A DNA stretch of 5,255 bases from Alphaproteobacteria bacterium. GTDB taxonomy: Bacteria; Pseudomonadota; Alphaproteobacteria; ATCC43930; CGMCC-115725. Below, in pieces: positions 1 through 5,255 of the stretch. How positions within the stretch are numbered: position 1 is the stretch's first letter; each line of letters starts with the position of its first letter. Under the pieces are notes generated by a model. The model was not told the DNA's origin. It made no database searches and worked only from the letters and a program-made list of their open reading frames with translations. The DNA is taken from positions 1 through 5,255 of the forward strand of contig JASHUW010000169.1 of NCBI GenBank assembly GCA_030039815.1, in the 5' to 3' direction. The position numbers and the translations under genes are program-made.

Positions 1-463
1 CAAGTATGTAAAGTTCTCCAACATCTTCTTTCAGCCGCGCCCGGTGCAGAAGCGGGTGCCGATCTGGGTTGGCGGCGAAAGCGGCCCCGCGTTGCGCCGC
101 ACCGCAAAATTGGGTGACGGCTGGTATCCGATCGGCACCAACCCGGCGTTCCGCCTCGACACGCTGGAGCGCTTCAAAGGCGGCATCGAGCGGCTACATC
201 GCGCCTGCCGAAATGCCGGCCGCGATCCGAAGGAAGTCGCCCTCGCCTATCGTGTCGCGGCACGCGGCGCGGCAATCCCTGAAAAGGCGGATAATGGCGA
301 TCGCCGGCTGTTCTCAGGTGGCAACAATGCGATCGTCGGCGACCTACGCGCGCTGCGTGATCTCGGCGTCGCCGCGGTCGATTTCAGCTTTGACGGCGCC
401 AGTGCCGACGAGGTCGTCGGCAATATGAAACGCTTGCGCGAGGACGTACTGGCCAAGGTCTAA
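1..463 (+). CDS. LLM class (luciferase-like) oxidoreductase, probably F420-dependent; C-terminal part only
   Basis: This gene is cut by the left edge of the window. The frame is open from base 2 and ends at TAA 461-463, giving the last 153 residues. The segment PRPVQKRVPIWVGG (bases 35-76), followed by ALRRTAKLGDGWYP, is the signature of the C-terminal half of bacterial luciferase-like TIM-barrel flavin/F420 oxidoreductases. It most resembles the Rv2161c-type subfamily, in which a 'PKPVQ..PPIWVGG' motif and a 'A.LGDGW.P' motif follow one another. The end 'DLRALRDLGVAAVDFSF', then a helix with MKRLRE, fits the last barrel strand and helix. Such enzymes typically move hydride to or from a small organic substrate using F420 or FMN in the cytoplasm; the substrate cannot be read from sequence. 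Its place 12 bases before an FGD homologue and an F420 synthesis operon argues for F420 over FMN (inference). The N-terminal cofactor-contacting part is outside the window. An internal GTG at 44 is a valine codon inside the conserved motif, not a start. Confidence 0.9.
   Translation, partial: KYVKFSNIFFQPRPVQKRVPIWVGGESGPALRRTAKLGDGWYPIGTNPAFRLDTLERFKGGIERLHRACRNAGRDPKEVALAYRVAARGAAIPEKADNGDRRLFSGGNNAIVGDLRALRDLGVAAVDFSFDGASADEVVGNMKRLREDVLAKV
55..71 (+). repeat. 17-bp direct repeat, copy 1 (LLM gene)
   Basis: Bases 55-71 (GGTGCCGATCTGGGTTG) recur exactly at 973-989 in the FGD-like gene. Both copies encode the shared VPIWV strand of the luciferase-like fold and are preceded by GCAGAAG, with one extra codon in this copy. 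It is best read as paralogy between the two neighbouring genes and not as a mobile or regulatory repeat. Confidence 0.75.
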
Positions 464-468
464 AGGAG
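462..468 (+). promoter_or_regulatory. Ribosome binding site for the FGD-like gene
   Basis: AAAGGAG lies 7 bases before the GTG at 476, a near-perfect Shine-Dalgarno sequence at good spacing. It overlaps the TAA stop of the upstream LLM gene. It decides in favour of the GTG start, which also places the conserved N-terminal LKIGYKASAEQF at residues 2-13. Confidence 0.85.
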
Positions 469-475
469 CAGAGTT

Positions 476-1477
476 GTGCTGAAGATTGGATACAAGGCGT
501 CGGCCGAGCAGTTCGGACCGCGCGAATTGCTCGACTTTTCGACGCTCGCGGAAGAAGTCGGGTTCGACTCGGTCTTTGTCAGCGATCACTTCCAGCCCTG
601 GAAGCACACCGACGGCCACGCCCCCAATTCGCTTGCCTGGCTCGGCGCGCTCGGCGCCAGCACCAAGCGGGTCGTCATCGGCACCAGCGTCGCGACCCCG
701 ACCTTCCGTTACCATCCGTCGATCGTCGCGCAGGCCTTTGGCACGATGGGGTCGATGTTTCCCGGCCGGGTCGTGCTCGGCGTCGGCACGGGCGAGTCGC
801 TGAACGAGGTGCCGTCGACCGCGATGGAATGGCCCGGCGCCAAGGAGCGCCGCGACCGGCTGCGCGAGGCGATCCGCCTCATCAATACGCTGTGGACGCA
901 GGACCGCGTCACCTTCGAGGGCCAATTCTACAAAACCGAAAGCGCGACGATCTACGACAAGCCCAAGCAGAAGGTGCCGATCTGGGTTGCTGCATCCGGA
1001 CCGCTCGCGGCACAGATGGCCGGCCAGATCGCCGAGGGCTTCATCGTCACCAGCGGCAAGAACCCGGCGCTCTACACCGAGCTCACAGGTAAGGTAACCG
1101 AAGGTCTCGCCCGCGCCGGCCGCGAACATGCCAGCCTCGAAAAGATGATCGAGGTCAAGGTGTCGTTCGACGCCGACCCGCAGCACGCCAAGGAATTGAC
1201 GCGGCATTGGGCCGCGCTGGCGCTGTCGCCCGAGGAGAAGATGGGGGTCGAGGACCCGATCGAGATGGAGCGGCGCGCCGACGCACTACCCTTGGATCGG
1301 GCCGCCAGCCGCTGGATCGTGTCGAGCGATCCCGACGAGCAGGTCGAACGCATCCGGCCTTATGTCGAATTGGGCTTCACGCATCTCGTGTTCCATGCTC
1401 CCGGCCCGGATCAGGCGCGGTTCCTAAAGCTCTACGCCGAGCAGGTCGTACCGCGACTGCGCAAGGCTTTTGGCTAG
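476..1477 (+). CDS. fgd: F420-dependent glucose-6-phosphate dehydrogenase homologue (LLM superfamily)
   Basis: The 333-residue product is close in length to mycobacterial FGD1 (336) and aligns along its whole length, as far as I can recall that sequence. The family oxidises glucose 6-phosphate to 6-phosphogluconolactone while reducing F420 to F420H2 in the cytoplasm. Conserved blocks are GYKASAEQF (5-13), SDHFQPW (36-42), GTSVATPTFRYHP (69-81), LGVGTGESLNE (101-111), DPIEMERRADALP (260-272), RWIVSSDPDE (279-288) and HLVFHAPG. Residues matching FGD1 catalytic and F420-site positions are present: E11 (FGD1 E13), D37, H38 (H40), W42 (W44) and E107 (E109). The phosphate-binding set of FGD1 (K198, K259, R283) appears as K195, K255 and R279. 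FGD1 H260, next to K259, is M256 here. The retained phosphate set supports a sugar-phosphate substrate, but the Met leaves exact specificity open; a related sugar-phosphate dehydrogenase is the main alternative. It starts with GTG behind a strong ribosome site and ends 11 bases before cofE. Its place in a biosynthetic operon suggests it recharges the cofactor made by the neighbouring genes. Confidence 0.92.
   Translation: MLKIGYKASAEQFGPRELLDFSTLAEEVGFDSVFVSDHFQPWKHTDGHAPNSLAWLGALGASTKRVVIGTSVATPTFRYHPSIVAQAFGTMGSMFPGRVVLGVGTGESLNEVPSTAMEWPGAKERRDRLREAIRLINTLWTQDRVTFEGQFYKTESATIYDKPKQKVPIWVAASGPLAAQMAGQIAEGFIVTSGKNPALYTELTGKVTEGLARAGREHASLEKMIEVKVSFDADPQHAKELTRHWAALALSPEEKMGVEDPIEMERRADALPLDRAASRWIVSSDPDEQVERIRPYVELGFTHLVFHAPGPDQARFLKLYAEQVVPRLRKAFG
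973..989 (+). repeat. 17-bp direct repeat, copy 2 (FGD-like gene)
   Basis: This is the second exact copy of the 17 bases at 55-71. It encodes VPIWV (residues 167-171) of the FGD homologue. Confidence 0.75.
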
Positions 1478-1479
1478 CT

Positions 1480-1483
1480 AGGA
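1480..1483 (+). promoter_or_regulatory. Ribosome binding site for cofE
   Basis: AGGA (within AGGAAG) stands 5 bases before the ATG at 1489. This supports that start over in-frame alternatives: the cofE frame stays open upstream into the FGD gene, as far as 1207, but that extension only overlaps FGD coding sequence and shows no family similarity. Confidence 0.7.
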
Positions 1484-1488
1484 AGATC

Positions 1489-2256
1489 ATGCCCAATCGG
1501 GTCGAAATCATTGGCCTACCCGGCGTGCCCATGGTGCAGCCGGGCGACGACCTTGCCGCGCTGGCGATCTCTGCGCTGGTGGATGCCGCAATCGCGCCGG
1601 TGGCGGGCGACGTGCTCGTCGTGGCACAAAAGATCGTGTCGAAGGCTGAAGACCGCTTCGCCGATATCGGCAGCGTGATTCCCTCGCCTCGCGCCGAGAA
1701 ACTTGCCGCCGACACGGGCAAGGACGCGCGGTTCTGCGAACTCGTGCTATCCGAGTCAAAACGCATCGTCCGGCACCGACCGAACCTGATTATTGCTGAG
1801 CATCAGCTTGGTTTTGTCATGGCCAATGCTGGCATCGACCATTCGAACGTCGCACCCGGCGACGGGCATAGCCGCGTCTTGCTCCTACCGATCGACCCGG
1901 ACGCCTCGGCGCGCGCACTGCGCGAGGAGCTTGTCGCATCGTATGGCGTGCCGATCGCCGTCATCATTAGCGATAGCTTCGGCCGCCCGTGGCGGCGCGG
2001 CACAGTCGGCGTGGCGATCGGGTCGGCCGGGCTGCCCTCGATCATCGACTGGCGCGGCCATCCCGACTTGTTCGGCCGGGCGCTCGAGGTCACTGAAACC
2101 GGCTTTGCCGACGAGATTGCCGCGGCGGCTTCGCTGGTAATGGGCCAGGCTGCCGAGGCGATGCCGATGGTATTAGTGCGCGGCCTGCATTGGACGGCAC
2201 CCGAGGCGGACGCCGGCGCGCTCGTCCGCCCGCAGGAGCACGACCTGTTCCGATGA
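1489..2256 (+). CDS. cofE: Coenzyme F420-0:L-glutamate ligase / F420-1:gamma-L-glutamate ligase, single-domain
   Basis: CofE uses GTP and divalent metal to add L-glutamate residues to F420-0, giving F420 with a gamma-linked tail. The 255 residues match the archaeal-type single-domain enzyme. Visible family blocks are GLPGVPMVQPGDDLA (9-23), GDVLVVAQKIVSKAE (40-54), ANAGIDHSN (112-120), SDSFGRPWRRG (161-171) followed by VAIGSAGL, then a 'D..G..D.FGR.LEVTETGFADEIAAAA' stretch and a VLVRGLHW block near the C-terminus. D117 and D162 lie where the metal-binding acidic residues of the archaeal enzyme fall. The protein stops after this domain: the C-terminal nitroreductase-like, FMN-binding domain of actinobacterial FbiB is absent. 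The start at ATG 1489 has a ribosome site and gives the standard N-terminus; MVQPGDD (residues 15-21) is too deep in the fold to be the start. The gene follows the FGD gene by 11 bases and overlaps cofD by 4 bases. Tail length cannot be predicted. Confidence 0.96.
   Translation: MPNRVEIIGLPGVPMVQPGDDLAALAISALVDAAIAPVAGDVLVVAQKIVSKAEDRFADIGSVIPSPRAEKLAADTGKDARFCELVLSESKRIVRHRPNLIIAEHQLGFVMANAGIDHSNVAPGDGHSRVLLLPIDPDASARALREELVASYGVPIAVIISDSFGRPWRRGTVGVAIGSAGLPSIIDWRGHPDLFGRALEVTETGFADEIAAAASLVMGQAAEAMPMVLVRGLHWTAPEADAGALVRPQEHDLFR
2253..2256 (+). other. ATGA start/stop overlap, cofE-cofD
   Basis: The cofE stop TGA (2254-2256) shares bases with the cofD start ATG (2253-2255). The nearest Shine-Dalgarno-like element, AGGAG at 2234-2238, is 14 bases upstream, which is long. 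Translation of cofD therefore probably depends largely on ribosomes finishing cofE (inference). Confidence 0.85.
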
Positions 2257-3197
2257 GTGTTGACGGCAAGGTACTGGCGCTGTCGGGTGGGGTCGGCGGC
2301 GCCAAGCTTGCGCTCGGGCTTTACCGCACCCTGCCACGCGATGCGCTGATGATCGTCGCCAACACGGGCGACGATTTCGAGCACCTTGGCCTCGCGATCT
2401 GCCCCGATCTCGACACGCTGCTTTATACATTGTCGGATAAAGCGAACCTGGAGCTTGGATGGGGCCGGCGCGACGAGACCTGGACGTTCATGGACGCGCT
2501 CGAAAAGCTCGGCGGCGAGACCTGGTTTCGGCTCGGCGATGGCGATCTGGCCACCCATGTTGAGCGAACCCGCCGGCTTGCCGCGGGCGAGCGCCTGTCC
2601 GCGATCATGGACGATTTCCGCCGGCGTCTCGGCATTGCCGCCCGCATTCTACCGATGAGCGACGACAAGGTCCGCACCCGGCTCGATACCGATCGCGGCC
2701 GACTCGATTTCCAGGATTATTTCGTTAGGCTGCGCTGCGAGCCGATCGTGCGCCGGATCGAGTTTGCCGGTGCAGACGCGGCGCGGCCGCAGGCCTGCGT
2801 TGTCGCCGCTCTCGCCGACCCCGCCCTGCGGGCAGTCGTGATCTGCCCGTCGAATCCGTTCATCAGCATCGACCCGATCCTCGTGGTTCCCGGTGTTCGC
2901 GACGCGTTGCGCGCCTGCCGGGCGCCCGTCGTCGCCGTGTCACCGATCATCGGCGGCAAAGCGGTCAAGGGGCCGACGGCAAAGATGATGGGTGAGCTGG
3001 GTTTGCCGGTCGATGCGGCGGCGGTCGCGCGCTACTACCGCGACTTTCTCGATATCTATATCGCCGACGAGGCCGACCGCGGCGCGGTCGCGGGCCTCGA
3101 CCTCCCAATCACATTGGCGCCGACCCTCATGGTGACGCCGGAAGACCGCGAGAACCTCGCCCGCATCGTTCTCGCCGCGGCGGACCGAGTGCGATGA
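2253..3197 (+). CDS. cofD: 2-phospho-L-lactate transferase family protein (F420-0 / dehydro-F420-0 synthase)
   Basis: CofD joins the phospho-acid unit of a GDP-activated donor (2-phospholactyl-, phosphoenolpyruvyl- or 3-phosphoglyceryl-PP-G, depending on organism) to FO, releasing GMP. It is the counterpart of mycobacterial FbiA. The 314-residue product has the normal length and the full motif series: SGGVGGAK (11-18) in the N-terminal Rossmann-like strand-loop, NTGDDFEHLGLAICPDLDT (37-55) with the acidic metal-binding segment, GWGRRDETW, LGDGDLATH (94-102), MSDDKVRT (135-142), FQDYFVRLRCEP, CPSNPFISIDP (198-208) and VSPIIGGKAVKGP (229-241). No key block is missing. Which donor is used cannot be read from these motifs. 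The ATG at 2253 overlaps the cofE stop and starts the protein 11 residues before the glycine-rich loop, as is usual. The frame is open upstream to 2190, but that part lies inside cofE and shows no family similarity. The gene overlaps cofC by 4 bases. Confidence 0.96.
   Translation: MSVDGKVLALSGGVGGAKLALGLYRTLPRDALMIVANTGDDFEHLGLAICPDLDTLLYTLSDKANLELGWGRRDETWTFMDALEKLGGETWFRLGDGDLATHVERTRRLAAGERLSAIMDDFRRRLGIAARILPMSDDKVRTRLDTDRGRLDFQDYFVRLRCEPIVRRIEFAGADAARPQACVVAALADPALRAVVICPSNPFISIDPILVVPGVRDALRACRAPVVAVSPIIGGKAVKGPTAKMMGELGLPVDAAAVARYYRDFLDIYIADEADRGAVAGLDLPITLAPTLMVTPEDRENLARIVLAAADRVR
3194..3197 (+). other. ATGA start/stop overlap, cofD-cofC
   Basis: The cofD stop TGA (3195-3197) overlaps the cofC start ATG (3194-3196). 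No good Shine-Dalgarno sequence is visible just upstream, so translational coupling is likely (inference). Confidence 0.85.
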
Positions 3198-3859
3198 GCG
3201 ATCCCGGCGAGGTATGGGCCATTATCCCGGTGAAGGAGACATCCGGCGCCAAACAGCGCCTCGCGCCGGTGCTGCCGGCCAAGCTGCGCCAGGCGCTGGC
3301 GCTGGCACTGCTCGAGGACGTGATCGAAGTTGTCGCCGGGGTCAAAGGACTGGGCGGCGCGGTCCTCGTCACCGTCGATCCGCAAGCGGAAGTCCTCGCC
3401 GACCGCTATGGGATGGCGACGCTCGCCGACGGCGCGCATGACGGGCATACCGGCGCGGTCAATGCCGGCGCTCGCCATCTGATCACGCAAGGCCATGGCA
3501 CGATGCTGACCCTGCCAGGAGACCTGCCGCTGGTCACGGCGGCAGAAATCGAGACGCTGATCGCCGCGCATGGCGGTGCCCCGTCCTTTACAATCGCGCC
3601 CGCGCATGACGATCTCGGCTCGAACGCGATCCTCATGTCTCCGCCGCAGGCCGTGCCGTTGCGCTTCGGCGAAGATAGCTTCTTTCCGCACCTCGCGGCC
3701 GCCCGCGCCCAGGGTATCGAGCCATGCGTCCTACGCCTGCCGGGGCTTGCCTTCGATATCGACAATCCGCAAGACCTCCATCATTTTGCACGGCTCGGCG
3801 CGACAACGCGCGCCGGCAGGTTGATCGCCCAGCACGCGAACGAGATGGGGGCAGAGTGA
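3194..3859 (+). CDS. cofC: Phospholactate/phosphoenolpyruvate guanylyltransferase
   Basis: CofC (FbiD in mycobacteria) is a nucleotidyltransferase that couples GTP to a three-carbon phospho-acid to form the unstable donor used by CofD. The 221-residue product has the family's normal length. Visible motifs are IIPVKETSGAKQRLAPVL (10-27), the nucleotide-binding N-terminus with K14, K20 and R22; LPGDLPLV (107-114), with D110 at the usual metal-binding aspartate; DDLGSNAILMSPP (139-151); RFGEDSFFPHL (157-167); and FDIDNPQDL (187-195), with the second acidic pair D188/D190. The archaeal enzyme I recall carries GGTNAL where this one has GSNAIL, a conservative change next to the substrate region. 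Substrate (2-phospholactate, phosphoenolpyruvate or 3-phosphoglycerate) is set mainly by this enzyme in characterised systems and cannot be decided by eye. A more general sugar-nucleotide transferase is very unlikely, given the motifs and the cofD/fbiC neighbours. Its ATG overlaps the cofD stop and its TGA overlaps the fbiC GTG. Confidence 0.94.
   Translation: MSDPGEVWAIIPVKETSGAKQRLAPVLPAKLRQALALALLEDVIEVVAGVKGLGGAVLVTVDPQAEVLADRYGMATLADGAHDGHTGAVNAGARHLITQGHGTMLTLPGDLPLVTAAEIETLIAAHGGAPSFTIAPAHDDLGSNAILMSPPQAVPLRFGEDSFFPHLAAARAQGIEPCVLRLPGLAFDIDNPQDLHHFARLGATTRAGRLIAQHANEMGAE
3856..3859 (+). other. GTGA start/stop overlap, cofC-fbiC
   Basis: The cofC stop TGA (3857-3859) overlaps the GTG start (3856-3858) of fbiC. 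A run of five G (3847-3851) ends 4 bases before the GTG and may act as a weak ribosome site. This is the third 4-base overlap in a row. Confidence 0.8.
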
Positions 3860-5255
3860 CGGACTTTTTCGCGACGATCCTCGACCGCGCCGAAGCTGGC
3901 GAAAGGCTCAGCCAAGCGGACGCGCTGGCGCTCGCCGAATGCGAGGATTTGCCGGCGCTGATGCGGGTGGCCGCGCGACTGCGCGACGCCGGGCACGGCA
4001 ACCTCATCTCCTATTCGCGCAAGGTCTTCATCCCGCTGACCCAGCTCTGCCGCGATGTCTGCCATTACTGCACCTTTGCGCATCCGCCGCGCCGCGGCGA
4101 GCGCGCGTACCTGACGCGCGACGAGGTGCTCGACATCGCGCGCGCGGGCGCCAAGGCAGGCTGCAAGGAAGCGCTGTTCACGCTTGGCGACAAGCCCGAG
4201 CTACGCTACCGCGCGGCGCGCGATGAGCTTGCCGCGCTGGGACATGAGACGACGCTCGAGTACCTCGCCGAGATGGCGGGGCTCGTCTTCAAGGAAACCG
4301 GGCTGTTGCCGCATCTCAACCCCGGCCTTTTGAGCCGCGACGATCTCGAAGGCTTGCGCAAGGTCTCGGTGTCACAGGGGATCATGCTGGAGAGCGCAAG
4401 CGAGCGACTATCGCAGAAGGGCGGCCCGCATTTCGGCTCGCCCGACAAGCACCCGGCACGACGCCTCGCGACGATCGAGGCGGCCGGCGACGCGGCGGTG
4501 CCGTTCACCAGCGGTATCCTGATCGGCATCGGCGAGACCCGGCGCGAGCGGATCGAGGCGATGCTGGCGCTGCGCGAGCTGCACGAACGCCACGGCCACA
4601 TCCAGGAAATCATCGTGCAGAATTTCCGCGCCAAGCCGGGTACGAAGATGGCGGACGCGCCCGATCCCGGCGAGGCCGACCATCTGTGGACGATCGCGGT
4701 GGCGCGGTTGGTCTTCGGAGCCGCGATAAACCTGCAAGCGCCGCCCAACCTGATGCCCGACGCACTTGAGGCGATGGTCGCCGCCGGCATCAACGATTGG
4801 GGCGGCGTGTCACCGGTGACACCGGATCACGTGAACCCAGAAGCGCCCTGGCCGGAACTGGACCGGCTGGCAGAGCAGACGGCCAAGGCCGGCAAGGTCT
4901 TGGTCGAGCGGCTGGCGGTGTATCCGGAATATGCGCTCAACCCGACGGCATGGCTCGATCCCGCGCTACGCACGCCGACTTTGCGCCGCATCGACGGACA
5001 GGGCTTGGCGCGCGCCGACAAATGGACGACGGGCGCCGGAGACGAACCGCCTCCCGTTGCCGGACCGACGCGAACGCCGGCCCTCGCCGCGGCGGTCCAG
5101 CCGATCCTGGACCGTGCCACGTCCGGGGAAACGCTGACCGAGCGCGAGATCGTCACGCTGTTCGAGGCACGTGGCGACGCGTTCGACGCGGTGTGCGAAG
5201 CAGCCGACCGGCTGCGGCGCGAAATAAACGGCGACACGGTCAGCTACGTCGTCAC
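3856..5255 (+). CDS. fbiC: FO synthase, CofG-CofH fusion (radical SAM); C-terminal part beyond the window
   Basis: FbiC makes the deazaflavin chromophore FO from 5-amino-6-ribitylaminouracil and L-tyrosine. In the fusion, the CofH half forms the tyrosine-derived adduct and the CofG half closes the ring. The frame is open from GTG 3856 to the window end, giving 466 residues and no stop. The N-terminal part is CofG: the radical-SAM cysteines C65, C69 and C72 (CRDVCHYC) hold a 4Fe-4S cluster, followed by FTLGDKPE (108-115), KGGPHFGSPDK (188-198), GILIGIGE (220-227), QNFRAKPGT (255-263) and GGVSPVTPDHVNP (316-328). A variable proline- and alanine-rich linker (about 390-410) follows. From about residue 416, DRATSGETLTEREIV and then RREINGDTVSYVV match the start of the CofH half, so this is a fusion and not a stand-alone cofG. 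The window stops just before the expected CofH CxxxCxxC. The GTG start overlaps the cofC stop and gives an N-terminal helix of normal length. The full protein should be near 800 residues (family knowledge). Confidence 0.95.
   Translation, partial: MTDFFATILDRAEAGERLSQADALALAECEDLPALMRVAARLRDAGHGNLISYSRKVFIPLTQLCRDVCHYCTFAHPPRRGERAYLTRDEVLDIARAGAKAGCKEALFTLGDKPELRYRAARDELAALGHETTLEYLAEMAGLVFKETGLLPHLNPGLLSRDDLEGLRKVSVSQGIMLESASERLSQKGGPHFGSPDKHPARRLATIEAAGDAAVPFTSGILIGIGETRRERIEAMLALRELHERHGHIQEIIVQNFRAKPGTKMADAPDPGEADHLWTIAVARLVFGAAINLQAPPNLMPDALEAMVAAGINDWGGVSPVTPDHVNPEAPWPELDRLAEQTAKAGKVLVERLAVYPEYALNPTAWLDPALRTPTLRRIDGQGLARADKWTTGAGDEPPPVAGPTRTPALAAAVQPILDRATSGETLTEREIVTLFEARGDAFDAVCEAADRLRREINGDTVSYVV

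Noticed and set aside
344..1207. Long open frame on the minus strand (287 codons) opposite the LLM/FGD genes
   Set aside because: It is antisense to genes with clear family motifs. Its composition (rich in Arg, Ala, Gly, Asp) is typical of the complement of GC-rich codons, and no recognisable motif is present.
1473..1481. Short palindrome (CTAGCTAG) at the end of the FGD-like gene, considered as a terminator or operator
   Set aside because: Only 8 bases, with no loop or T-run, and it sits between two genes 11 bases apart that are probably cotranscribed.
1207..1488. Possible 94-residue N-terminal extension of cofE
   Set aside because: It lies within the FGD coding sequence in another frame, is Arg/Gly-rich and shows no CofE similarity. 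The ATG at 1489 has a ribosome site and gives the standard N-terminus.
2190..2252. Possible 21-residue N-terminal extension of cofD
   Set aside because: It overlaps the cofE 3' end and is Arg-rich. The ATG at 2253 gives the usual distance to the glycine-rich loop and a typical ATGA overlap.
1803..2558. Open frame on the minus strand (251 codons) spanning the cofE-cofD junction
   Set aside because: It lies across two well-supported genes, has low-complexity Ser/Arg/Ala content and no family signature; it is a GC-driven shadow frame.
3056..3691. Open frame on the minus strand (211 codons) across the cofD-cofC junction
   Set aside because: It is antisense to conserved motifs of both genes, with Arg-rich composition and no recognisable domain.
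4206..4793. Open frame on the minus strand (195 codons) within fbiC
   Set aside because: The + strand frame encodes the conserved CofG core over the same bases; the reverse frame is Ser/Arg/Ala-rich with no motif.

Overview
The window is a compact, same-strand operon for making and using the deazaflavin cofactor F420. It holds, on the + strand: the 3' part of a luciferase-like (LLM class) oxidoreductase gene, an F420-dependent glucose-6-phosphate dehydrogenase (FGD) homologue, cofE, cofD, cofC, and the first two thirds or so of fbiC (a CofG-CofH fusion). The window ends just before the second radical-SAM cysteine motif of fbiC. No gap between genes exceeds 12 bases, so there is no intergenic stretch to describe beyond two ribosome binding sites. 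No RNA gene, mobile element, CRISPR array or terminator was seen.

Layout: bases 1-463 encode the C-terminal 153 residues of the LLM oxidoreductase. Bases 476-1477 encode the FGD-like enzyme (333 aa). Bases 1489-2256 are cofE (255 aa), 2253-3197 cofD (314 aa), 3194-3859 cofC (221 aa), and 3856 to the window end fbiC. The last four genes are joined by 4-base start/stop overlaps (ATGA, ATGA, GTGA), which suggests translational coupling.

How the genes work together (established pathway): FbiC makes the deazaflavin FO from a ribityl-diaminouracil and tyrosine. CofC activates a three-carbon phospho-acid with GTP. CofD transfers that unit to FO to give an F420-0-type product. CofE adds glutamates. 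The FGD homologue would then reduce F420 to F420H2 with a sugar phosphate, and the LLM oxidoreductase is a likely F420H2 consumer. Supply, reduction and use would thus be encoded together.

Organism (inference): the DNA is GC-rich, roughly two thirds G+C by eye, with strong G/C third-position bias. The CofG-CofH fusion points to a bacterium rather than an archaeon. CofE lacks the C-terminal nitroreductase-like domain of actinobacterial FbiB, and all core genes sit in one operon, whereas in mycobacteria they are scattered. This fits an F420-producing proteobacterium (for example an alphaproteobacterium) better than an actinomycete, but other GC-rich aerobic phyla cannot be excluded. The pathway itself is known. 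The points of interest are the host context, the FGD homologue with an altered active-site position, and the unresolved identity of the three-carbon unit.
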